64,000 bases of DNA, from contig NW_004457554.1 of NCBI RefSeq assembly GCF_000313135.1, forward strand, positions 5,718 to 69,717. The letters run 5' to 3'. Both the position numbers and the translations under genes were made by a program. The notes beneath the pieces were generated by a model. The model saw only the letters and a program-made list of their open reading frames with translations, was not told the origin of the DNA and did no database searches. The DNA is from Acanthamoeba castellanii str. Neff (lineage: Eukaryota > Discosea > Longamoebia > Acanthamoebidae). Below, piece by piece: positions 22,407 to 32,396 of the stretch. Each line of letters starts with the position of its first letter. The first letter of the stretch is position 1.

Positions 22407-25400
22407 ATGTACGTACCAGGCATCACGAAGAAGAGGGGAAGCAGCGTCAAGGACAGATCGGCCTCGATGCCTGCTGGCGGTGTCGGCAATGTGGCTAGCG
22501 AGGCCCTGCTGAGCGCAGCAAGCGAGGCAAAGGAGAGCAAGAAGGAAAAGAAGAACAAATCGACAATTGCGAAGCGAAAGAAATCGGCCAAGGGCTGTGA
22601 CGCAGGAGGGCTGTCAGCTAGCGCCGAGGCGGGCAAGATCTCGTCGCAGGACCTGCGCAGCATCTTCCAAAGCGGCGAGGGCGCGGGGCAGTTCGGCGTC
22701 GCTCTCGAGGTGCTCATGTTCAACCAGCGGCTGAAATTCCCCACGCTACGCATCCCCCTGGTTATCAAGCAATGCATCGAGTACCTCCTCAACTCAGGTG
22801 CCCAACATCTGCCCCCTTTTTAGCTTAATTCTTTCTATTACGTTTTTATTCAGAAAACACAATAATCTCGTGCACAAAGTCGCGTTTGGTGGAAGTTGCG
22901 CGAACGTAGCGCGACCCCCTTCCTTGCAACGAGCTAAATGAAGGCCAACAACAACAACACAATGCAGGGCTCGAGCTGGAAGGAATCTTCAGGATAAGCG
23001 CCAACCAGACCGAGCTGAACCACTTCAGGGAGCTATTCAACAAGTCTGACGGTATGGAGCTCGTCATGGACAGGGACGCATCGGCACGACTTCCCGTCAG
23101 CAGATCAGCTTACGATCACGGTCGTGCCTTTTCTCTTGTGTGTGGTGCAGGTAGCGATGAGGTACTGCGCGGCAAGACGGATGACCCGCACGTGGCCACG
23201 GGCTTGCTCAAGCTGTTCCTGCGAGAGCTGCCCCAGCCCCTTCTCACCGAACAGCTCGCCGATCGTTTCATCGCTGTCATGGGTTCAGTCCCCCCTCCCT
23301 CGCTTCTTCTCACCTTAAACCACACTCCAGCGTCACTGACCCACAACCCACGCTCTCTCAAAGGTGGTGCCACGTTCGAGGAAAAGGTAAAGGGTCTCCG
23401 AGAGTGTCTCTACTGCCTGCCCGAGGTGAACAGAGACACTCTCTATGCCATTCTGGCCCTCCTGCACATAATCCAGGTCAACAGGACCATCAACATGATG
23501 ACTTCCGAAAACTTGGCACGGTACTGTTTCGCCTGCTCGCTTTCTTGGTGCAAGGCCACGCTCGTCGTGGCACGACACACGCACACGCACACAGAATCGC
23601 TGATACGCGTATCTCGTTGTACAACGCAACAGAGTCGTGGGTCCCAATTTCTTGTGGGAACAGGCCAACTCGCAGACCGACGGCATGGTCTCGCTCAACT
23701 TCATGGCCAGCATCAACACCCTGGCCCAGTTCATGATCGACAACGTGCATCAGCTGTTCGAAACGCCCACCTCCTCCTTCGAAATCTCCTCTCTCCCTCC
23801 GGTATGGTCGACCACCCCCCATGCGCATATGTGCACGTTCGTGGCCTCTTGTTGGGCTCTTTGTGCTGATCTCTCGTCACCGTGTACAGCCGGCGTTCCT
23901 GCTGACCAAGTTCGTGGGTCATCGTAAGTCGGTGCAAACGATGGCAACGACGTCCGACCACCGGCTGGTGTGGTCCGGCGACTCGCTGGGTATCGTGCGT
24001 ATCCACTCCGTCGAGGACCGTATGTTCCTGAAGGAGATCAACAGCGGCGGCACCATCTACGCCCTCAAGTGCGTCAACGCCAACATGTGGCTCGGCACCA
24101 GCGAGTCGCTTCAGATCCGAAATGCCACGGTATTGCTCCCTCAATTCGCGTTGAGACGTCGCTCCCACTATGCACCAGCCCACAGACGTCTACTCGCGCG
24201 CACTTTGCTAACACTTGAGACCCTTTATCAGTCTGCCGATTTGGTCAAGTCGCTCCCCGGTCCCGTCTACGCACTGGCGCACGTGGGTAACACAGTGTGG
24301 ACCACCGGCGAAGACAAGATCTCGATCTGGAACATCGACGTACGTGAACTCCTCCCCCCCGCAGATCACACACCACATGCATCCACTGATCACAATTTTT
24401 TTATTATTATTGATTGTTTTATTAAAAACAATTAATAAAACCAGGACCCGGATTCGCCGGAGCTGATTGGTGAGAAGGAGCTGGCCCGCGGTGTGTTGGT
24501 GCTCACGGCCCAGGCCGTGGGCGAACGAATCTGGACCGCTGACATCAATCGCGTCTTGCGAGTCTACGACGCTAATGTACGCTGGTTCCCTCCTCCTCCC
24601 CTCCTCCCTTCCCCCATTTCCTTGGCGTTGCTGAACGTCCAGCGCTGACCTGCGCCCTGTACACCAAACGTGCATGCACACATCCGCGGTTTCAGACCTT
24701 CGAGCTGGTCAAAGAGTTCACCGCCCATTCGAGGAAGATCAACGGCATCATGCCAGTGGGCGATTCGCACGTGTGGACCGCATCCGATGACTACTCGATC
24801 ATCATCTGGGACGCGCACGTACGTGTCCAATCCACTCGCGCAGTTGCACCCTGACTCCCACGGCCTTCTCGGAAAAGCTCACTCGCACGTTGATCGTTCA
24901 GTCCCTGGATGAGGTGTACAAGATTCAGAACGCCCACAGTGGCTACTGCTACGGCCTGGCCGACTTTGGTTCCGTGGTGTGGACCTTCGGCTGGGACAAG
25001 CGCATCTGCCTGTGGGACACCAAGGTGCGCCGTACCCCGTTGAACCCTCCAAACAGTTCAGCAGTCGAAGCTCACCCGCACTTTTCCGGTTGGCAGACAT
25101 TCAAAAACCTGGGCGAGCTGCCGCCGTACCACGGCGACGCCATCAGGCAGGTGGTCGAGGTGTGGGACCACAAGACGACCAGCTGGCAGGCCTGGTACCT
25201 TACCTACCTCCTTTCTCTTTCTTTTTCTGGTTTGCTCTTTCTATTTCTCTTTCTTTCGTGCTCTTTATTTGTTTGATTGCAACTATTATTAATTTAAGTT
25301 ATTGGGCTTCGTTCTCTGTCAGGTCGTGCTCGTTCGACAAAACGCTGGCGGTGTGGGGCCTGCCCAAGTGCGACCGCCCGAAGCCGGCCTCGTCGCTCAC

Positions 25401-26122
25401 CCTCTCCGCCTTCCACTCCGGCCCACCCGTCGTTCTCGTCGACTACGAGAACCTCGTCTTCGACGTTGCTGCTGGCCTCCAGTCATCATCGAGCGACCCG
25501 TCGACACCAGCCGTGCCGGCCCCGGCGTCACCGGTCGTGCCGTCCATCATGGTCGAGCCGAGTGGCGACAGCGACGACCCGCTCCCGGGCGCCGTGGAAG
25601 CGCTCCGCGAGATGGTGGAGGAGGGCCTCGACGTGTATTTGTGGCTGGGCAACGACGTCTACGTGCTTGCGCAGCGCCTCCAATGGGTACGCGTCTACGC
25701 ACACACATGCGCCTCGCTCTCCCAAACTCACCGCACACACGACACACGCGCACGCCCCACGCACACGCACACAGGTGACGACTCACCTCGGCGCCGACTG
25801 GCTACGACGGCTGATCCTTGCGCCGGAGAAGTCCCTCATATCGGCCACGGTGGTCATCGAAAACGCGGCGTCGGCGACCGACGCCAAGGTCAAGAAGCTG
25901 CCCTGGCGGCAGGTCATCTTCCACCGATGCAAGGAGGGTACGTCACGTCCCGACTACCAGCCACCGCACGACACGCACGGCACGCACGACATGCGCTAAT
26001 GGTTCAACTTGTGCGTGACAGGTCCCGGCACGCCACGAGTGGAGGTGGGCTCACAGCGGCAGGTCAACACGAGCAAGAAGAAGATGACCGGCTGGTACGA
26101 CTGGCGAGGCGTTCTCCTCTGA
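22407..26122 (+). CDS. RhoGAP domain protein with C-terminal WD40 repeats
   Basis: Stimulates GTP hydrolysis by a Rho-family GTPase (family knowledge; the substrate is unknown). The basic N-terminus is followed by a RhoGAP domain carried on several exons: GLELEGIFRISANQTELNHF with the arginine finger in GIFR, then LKLFLRELPQPLLTEQ, then MTSENLAR joined to VVGPNFLWEQ, the conserved Asn/Pro motif. From about 23890 a WD40 array follows (FVGHRKSVQTM, VWTTGEDKISIWNI, VWTASDDYSIIIWDAHS, VWTFGWDKRICLWDTK, SCSFDKTLAVWGLP). An acidic Ser/Pro linker and an alpha/beta tail end at WRGVLL-stop (26120-26122). About 12 introns of 60-120 bp are seen. The beta-propeller may act in localisation or scaffolding, which is inference. 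The start codon is the first ATG of the open frame; an upstream exon cannot be excluded. Confidence 0.85.
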
Positions 26123-26338
26123 GACGTGTCAGCAGCTGTACAGCTCCGACCGGCCAGCACAACCCACACCCAAACCCTGGCTGAACCAACACTGGACTCT
26201 AGAGCACACACACGATGACCACCATCCACCGCGACGCGGAGGCGAAGCCGCTGACGTCAGCACCACAAGCACCACACTCGTTTCGCACAAAGAGAGCGCA
26301 ACATTACACCCTTCTTCTTATTCTTGTTGTTGTTGTTT

Positions 26339-27179
26339 CTAGTCGTCCTCTTCTGCGGGCTCAAAGTCAGAGCTCTCTTCCTCGTCGTCGTCTCCGCCCC
26401 TTCTCTTGCGTTTCCGCGTCGTTTGCTTCTTCTTCTCCTTCAGCTGCTCGCCTCTCTTGGTTCCTCCCCCCCTCTTCTTCCCCTGCGGTTCTTCATCCTC
26501 TTCCTCTACTTCATCATCGTCTTCTTCGGCCTCCTTCATCTTCTTCTTCGCCTTCTTTTTCTTTGGCTCTTCCCCGCCGCTGCCCAGATCTTCTTCTTCA
26601 TCTTCTTCACCGCTGGTGTCCTCCCGCCTCCGTTTGTTCGGCTTCCCTTTGCGGCTGGTGCTGCGCGTCTTCTTCTTCTTCTTGTCCTCCTCTTCTTCAC
26701 CACTTCCCGAACGCTCCTCCTCTTCATCCTCTTCCTCCTCCGCGTCGGAGAAAGTGTACTTCACCGGCCTACGCGAACGTCGCGACCTACGCGTGTGCGT
26801 GTGCGTGTGCGTGTGCGTGTGCGTGTGCGTGTGCGTGTGCGTGTGCGTGTGCGTGTGCGTGTGCGTGTGCGTGTGCGTGTGCGTGTGCGTGTGCGATGTC
26901 AAGACCGCACACGACAAAGAGAACAAGCAGCAATGAATAGCATAGAATAGAATAGACTGTGTCGGTATGGTACCTGCTCTGGGAGTTGATGATGAGGTTG
27001 GTGTCCAGCTCCTGCACGGCCTGGCGCCACTCGTGCTTCACCTTGAACTGCTGCTTCTCCTCCTGCGTTGCGTTGTGGCACAATCAGCATCCTCAGACAA
27101 AGTAGCGGCGGCTTCAAACACCATCCCAAAATCTCTCTGTGTGTGTGTGTGTGTCGTGCGTGCGTGCGTGTGTGCGTGC

Positions 27180-27211
<32 letters not shown>

Positions 27212-28833
27212 ACCCTGCTCATGCGCTCTTTCAGCCCGTGCTTGCGGAGGAGCGCACGCAGATTGGCCAGCGTCTCACTCTCGTCCTTGCTGTACGCACG
27301 CGGAGGAATCCTACACACGACACACACGCACAAGACACACGACACACGCACACACGCGCATACGAAGCGCCAGACATGAGCTTCCAGAGGGAGACCTACG
27401 TCAGGGCGGGTACGCGTACCTAAGACCGCAATCCCTGATCGTCTTCTTGATCCGATCCAGGCGCGTCTTCGCCTTCGTCACCGGACTCTTCTTTTCCTCC
27501 TCTTCCTCCTCCTCCTTCTCTTCCCCCTCCTCGCTTGAGCTCCTCGTCGCTTTCTTCTTCGTTTTCGCTTTCTTTGTCGCTGCCGTCTTCTTTCTTTTTT
27601 CGGCCGGCTTGCTGCTGGTGGTAGTCGCCCGCTCGTCGTCGTCGTCGATCTCGCCCGAGCTCCTTGAGCTCCGAGTCGCTGTAGAAGTCGCCTTCGCCCT
27701 CCTTGCTCGCCCTCTTCGCAGCTGTTTGGTGGCGGCCTTCGCTTTGGTCTTCTTCTTTTTCTTCTTTGTGGTCGTCGTTCTTCTCTTCCTCCTTCGTTCA
27801 TCCAACTCCTCACCGTTCTCGTCGAGTCGAAGCCTTCTTCGCTTGGGCTTCCGCTCTTCCTCCGCCTCTTCTTCATCCACTTCGAACTCGGACTCTTCCT
27901 CCTCTTCTTCCTCTTCCTCTTCCTCTTCTTCCTCCTCTTCGTCTTCGCTCTTGTCATCGTCATCGTCATCATCACCGGCTTCGTTCTTTTTCTTGGCAGC
28001 GGCTGCCTTGGTGCCGCGGGGCGAGCCCTCCTCCTCTTTGTCTTCCTCCTTCCCTCTCTTCTTTCTTCTCCTCCCTCCCTTCTGGGCCTTCGCTTCCATC
28101 TCTTCTTCTTCTTCTTCGCCGTCATCAGCTTTCTTGGCGGCATTGCCTTCCTCTCCTTCATGTTCTCCTTCTGCTTCTTCTTGGTCGTCGTCTTTGGCTT
28201 CCGCACTTCTTCTTCTTCTTCTTCTTCTCCTCCTCCGCCGCTGCCCTCGTGCTCCATCTGTCCGCCTTCGTCCTCGTCGTGGTGTTGGCTGTCGCCCGAC
28301 GACGACGCGAAGAACGGGTGGTCGTACTTGCCGCCGCCGCTCTCCTTCTTCCTCTTCGCCGTCGCCTCTCCCTCGCCCTTGTTCCTGTTCAGTGTCTGTG
28401 CGCGTCCGATCAGTGCCACGCCGTGTGTCGTGTCGTGGCGCATCGCAGTGACGTGTGCGTGTGTGCGGTGTGCACGGTGATGTGTGCGTGTGGTGATGTG
28501 TGCGTGTGCGGTGTGCACGGTGATGTGTGTGCGTGCGCGTACCTTGGCCTGTTGCTTGCCGACGTCGAGCACCAGTTGGCGTATCCGCGATTTGTTGGCC
28601 TCCACCGCCGCCGCGCCCAGGCTGTCCGGCTCGCTCAATGCCCCACAAATCTGGCCCACCGACAGCGTCCTACTCAATCCATAATCATAGATTAAGTTGT
28701 AAATTCAAGAATAATAAGACAGAGCAATGCATGGAGGCCTCCATGAAGCTTAAGGATCTTACCGGAAGTCCTTGGCACTGTTGAAGATGCCCTCAATCTC
28801 GGTGCGCAGCCGATCGTCCGTAACGGCGGCCAT
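26339..28833 (-). CDS. HIRIP3/CHZ-type histone chaperone, highly acidic
   Basis: Begins MAAVTDDRLRTEIEGIFNSA at 28833. The N-terminus (TEIEGIFNSAKDFRTLSVGQ) resembles a DEK-C-type helical domain. A long Lys/Glu/Asp-rich region spans about 28390-27500. The conserved core is RLDRIKKTIRDCGLR, then IPPRAYSKDESETLANLRAL, LLRKHGLKERM, WRQAVQELDTNLIINSQS and RSRRPVKYTFSD. This matches the C-terminal region of HIRIP3 (RLKRYIRLCGVR ... NIISGSGRPRRR) and its CHZ motif. The family binds H2A-H2B (family knowledge). The tail is again acidic and basic and ends DFEPAEEDD-stop at 26339. Two reading frames are open through the GAA-rich part, and the N- and C-terminal parts of that exon lie in different frames. 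It is transcribed divergently from the KCTD9-like gene, with 61 bp between starts. Confidence 0.75.
26790..26896. repeat. (GTGCGT)n hexamer microsatellite in a HIRIP3 intron
   Basis: About 17 tandem copies of a CGTGTG/GTGCGT unit inside the intron before the last HIRIP3-like exon. It creates long spurious open frames on both strands. Confidence 0.95.
27136..27211. repeat. GT/GTGC microsatellite in a HIRIP3 intron
   Basis: Alternating (GT)n and (CGTG)n runs ending directly at a GTACC donor-like site on the opposite reading. Confidence 0.85.
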
Positions 28834-28894
28834 CGTACTGGAAAAGGAAGAAGAAAATGGCATTTCCCTCACTTTTTCCATTCATTTAATAGAG
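28834..28894. promoter_or_regulatory. 61-bp bidirectional promoter, HIRIP3-like / KCTD9-like
   Basis: The start codons at 28833 (-) and 28895 (+) are separated by only 61 bp, an A-rich stretch ending TTCATTTAATAGAG. Both 5' UTRs and the core promoter(s) must be extremely short or overlap. Confidence 0.6.
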
Positions 28895-29838
28895 ATGGAC
28901 GGAGAGGAGGAGGTGGTGCAGCTCGACGTCGGGGGCCGCCACTTTGCCGTGCGGGTGGGGGTGCTGAGGTCGGAGTCCGACTCGGTGCTGGCCGCGATCT
29001 TCGCCGGTGAGGGGTGGCGCCAGCTGGAGCGCGACCCCAACGGGCGCATCGTGCTCGCCGGTCGCGACGCCGACGCGTTCGACCACCTGCTCGCCTGGCT
29101 GCGCGGCCGCGACCTGCCCCCGGCCAACCAGGCCGAGGCCCGAACCAATCTGCGCCTGGAGGCCGAGCGCTTCGGCCTCACCCGATTGGTCGCTGCTCTT
29201 GACACCGTCGATGGCGTTGTACTGGAACCAGCTGATAACTTGAAAGAAGGAGGAGGAGAAGAAGAAGTGCTGAAGGAGGCGGTGGTGAAGAAGAAGGAGG
29301 AGAAGGAAAAGAGGATGCATGAGCGCTACATCACGATGTCGGACGACCAGTTCGTGCGGCTGATCAACAAGAGCAAGCCGCAGGTGAGCGGGGTCGACAT
29401 GCGCCGGTTCAGCCTGAGCGGAATGGCGCTGTCCGATGCCCGCTTCTTCAAGTGCGACTTCAACGGGGTCGACCTGCGTTGGGCCTTCCTGGGCAGCGCC
29501 AGCCTGGTCGAGTGCGACCTGCGCAACGCCGATCTGCGTGGTGCGAATGTCGTGTGGTGGTGTGTGTCGTGTCGTGTGCGGTGGTGTGTGCGGTGATGCA
29601 TGTCGTGCGGCTAACGCGCGTTTGTGCAGGCACCAACCTGCGCTATGCGGACCTGACGGGCTCGGACCTGACCGGCGCCCGGCTGTGCGAAGCGAACGTG
29701 ACCGGGGCCAATGTCGCCAGGGCCAACTTCGCCCACGCCGACCTGAACGGCGTCATCGGGCTCAACCAAACCAAGCTCAGCTCGAGCGCCAACTGGAAGC
29801 AGGCCCTCAACCTCCCCCAGGACTTCCTCACTCCCTAG
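28895..29838 (+). CDS. KCTD9-like protein: T1/BTB domain plus pentapeptide repeats
   Basis: Starts MDGEEEVVQLDVGGRHFAVR. Residues 6 to about 100 form a K+-channel-tetramerisation (T1/BTB) domain with LDVGG, SDSVLAAIF and DADAFDHLLAWLRGRDLP. A Lys/Glu-rich linker follows. A pentapeptide region runs from about residue 155 (VDMRRFSLSGMALSDARFFK, then GTNLRYADLTGSDLTGARLC) and ends NLPQDFLTP-stop at 29836-29838. One intron (29541-29629) splits a Gly codon in phase 1 at a coil boundary. Human KCTD9 has the same domain order and is a cullin-3 adaptor candidate; that role here is inferred. An AATAAA-like signal lies about 40 bp after the stop. F8A/HAP40 starts 112 bp downstream. Confidence 0.88.
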
Positions 29839-29950
29839 TCGTGTCTGCACACTCACGGTCCGGACCGCACAAGGAAAATAAAGGAATTAAATATTTGAAC
29901 GAGAATTTTCGTTTTTATGTACAAAAAGAATAAATCAATAGAAAGAGAAG

Positions 29951-30788
29951 ATGGAGGCGGGGACGGTGCCGGTGGTGCTGGATGGGGCGGAGGTGGAGGA
30001 GGAACCGTCGCCCAACTTGATCGACCACCACTTGCTTCAATCTTACAAAACCCTGCATCAGAAATTGACGAAGAAGTGCGCAGTGCCCATCTTTCATCTC
30101 TGTTCGATTATTGTGCCAATCGTGGTTGGCTGATGACGGGCACGCACATCAGGCGCTTCGTGTTCAACCAGCGGTCCAACACCGAAGAGGGCCTTACCGA
30201 GGTGCTCTCGTGGATCGACCAGGCCAAGCGGTACCAGGCCCTGCCCCCTCGACTCTGGCTACACTGGCGCCCGCGTGCTTTGCTCATTCGTGGCCACGGC
30301 CAGACTGGGCGATGACCCCTATGTGGCGTTTGCCACGTTGGCCGCGGCACGCTGCGAGCAGGCCCTGGGCAACCCCTCCAAGCAGGCCCACCACCTCATC
30401 AATGCCGGTACTCGTGTGTGTCGTGTGTGTCGTGTGTGTGTCGTGTGTGTCGTGGCTGATCTGTGTGAGGCGAGCAGGGCACATGTTCTTTGGCCTTCAG
30501 ATGGAGCTGGAGGAGACGAAGTCGCTCAATTTTGAAGAGAACGTCGCGCACGCCATCGACTGCTATGTGGCCGCCATCAAAGTACCACTCGCCGTCACAC
30601 ACACCGCCAATTACCGCAGTGTTTCCTTGTACGACTCACACGCACACGCACACGACCAACGACACGACACACGACACACGACACGCACGTGTACACCCAG
30701 ATACACTTGGCGCAGAAGAGGGAGAACCAAGCAGGTGCCCTCTACTACGAAATGGCGTCCATTCTGGAGGTATCCCACCTATGTGACG

Positions 30789-30832
<44 letters not shown>

Positions 30833-31268
30833 CACGCAGATTCACCCCACGATACGCGCGCTCGCATGTCATGTACGCGCCCGACTACAGAGAATGGGCA
30901 AGCACATGGAGGCGGCGACCTATTTCCAGGCGGCGGCGGGCCTGCAGCTGAAGTACAGCCCGATGGGAGGCCTCACGTCCTACCAGCACGCCGCTCGGTG
31001 CTTCCTTTTCCAACGTAATCATCGTGACCGAGCTCGTGTTCTTTTCTTTTCTTTTCTTTTCTATTGTTGTTATTTTGTGTGTCTTTTGCGGTTTGTTTAC
31101 GCACGTGCGGCTGCAGGTGACTACGCCATGGCTGCCACCACGTACCACACCATAATCTCGCAGATCCCTTCGCTCGCCATTGATCCACACGGTACTCTTT
31201 CCGCGCGCGCACCACACACACACACACACACATGAACACACACACATGAACACACACACATGAACACA

Positions 31269-31299
<31 letters not shown>

Positions 31300-32253
31300 A
31301 CACACACACATGGCATCAGCTCATGCGACAATCAACGCGCGTCCAGATCTGGAGGAGGTGGACGTCAATGAAAAGAAAGCTGCGGGCGGGGGCGGGAGTG
31401 GAAGCAAGAGGCGCACTGTCGGTGGGTCGTCCCCGCCGCCAAAGGACGCAAAGAGGAAGCCGAAGCCGAAGGAGGCGAGCGAAGAGCCGGAGCCAGAGGC
31501 GACAGCCACCACTGCGGCCGGCCGCAAGGAGCCGCCGCTGTACTTTATGCCCATGGACTCCTTCTACACCAAAGCGCTCACCAGCGCCAAGGTGTGCCTG
31601 CTGCTCTTGCACCTCCTGCAGGTACTCCCCCTCCACACACTGTCGTGTAGCGTGTCGCGTCGCGTCGCGTCGTGTGACGTTAAGCACCCCCACACGCACC
31701 TCATGCATGCACACAACGCCGACACTAATGGCTTGCGTGCCACATGACCCAGAAACAATACAGCAAGGCGCGATCGCTGTTACGAGACTTTGCACCGACA
31801 ACCGGCGATGACGGCGAGGCGAAGCCCGACCGACTCCTCTTCACCCCACCAGCGGGTACCTTCTCCCAATCTCCACTAGTGATTGTTGATCGCCTCACTG
31901 CTGCCGTCCACACTGGCCGTTGTGCAGGCGAGCCCGAGGACTACCCACTTCTCTCGGTGCCCGGCTGGCACAACAGCCTCCACTTTGCGCTCTATTCGGC
32001 CGTGGTACGGGGCAGCTCACTGTCGAAGGGACTGCTTGCAAGAAGTTGACGCGTGCGTGGTGCGTGTGCGGTGGGTGCGGTGTGTGCGATGTGTCCGCGC
32101 GGGTGAAACACGCAGACGATGTGTGAGACAAGAGACGAGGGCATCATGGAGGAGGTCAAGCGGGAGCTGTGGCAGTTCCTCGACCGCACGCAGTGGGACA
32201 TCTTCCAGCTCGTCCTGCTCGACATGCGCACCTCGGACGTCGTGTACGGCTGA
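29951..32253 (+). CDS. HAP40 / F8A homologue (huntingtin-associated)
   Basis: Starts MEAGTVPVVLDGAEVEEEPS. LLQSYKTLHQKLTKK continues across an intron (donor GTGCGC near 30078, acceptor ATCAG near 30151) into RFVFNQRSNTEEGLTEVL, matching human HAP40 [20 protein letters not shown]. Helical TPR-like exons follow: YVAFATLAAARCEQALGN, LAQKRENQAGALYYEMASIL, RMGKHMEAATYFQAAAGLQL and MPMDSFYTKALTSAKVCLLL. The end, EEVKRELWQFLDRTQWDIFQ then LVLLDM, aligns with the HAP40 C-terminus ([20 protein letters not shown]). A Lys/Pro-rich insert sits at about 31380-31520. HAP40 is the obligate partner of huntingtin (family knowledge); its partner is not in this window. Introns hold long AC repeats. Stop 32251-32253. 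Confidence 0.8.
30787..30838. repeat. (AC)n microsatellite in a HAP40 intron
   Basis: Run of about 22 AC dinucleotides between two short HAP40 exons. Confidence 0.9.
31207..31311. repeat. AC-rich tandem repeat with ATGAACACACAC units in a HAP40 intron
   Basis: Three to four ATGAACACACACAC units followed by (AC)n, immediately before the acceptor of the next exon. Confidence 0.85.
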
Positions 32254-32396
32254 GCGAAAATAGATTGTTTTGCCACCAAAAGGAAAATAATTCACTAAAG
32301 AAAATGGAGGGAAATAAAATTGCACCAGAATCTTTCGCGCCAAATCTGTTCTTCCATCTTCAACTCGCCCAGGCTTTGAGGCAAAGGTGAAAGAGA

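Noticed and set aside
26787..26926. Open frames of repeated HTHT, VRVR or ACAC residues
   Set aside because: Produced only by the (GTGCGT)n intron repeat; every frame is open in such sequence.
26967..28451. 494-codon plus-strand open frame rich in Ser/Leu/Pro
   Set aside because: It is the antisense of the GAA/GAG-rich HIRIP3-like exon and of GT repeats; low complexity with no domain, while the minus strand has conserved HIRIP3 blocks.
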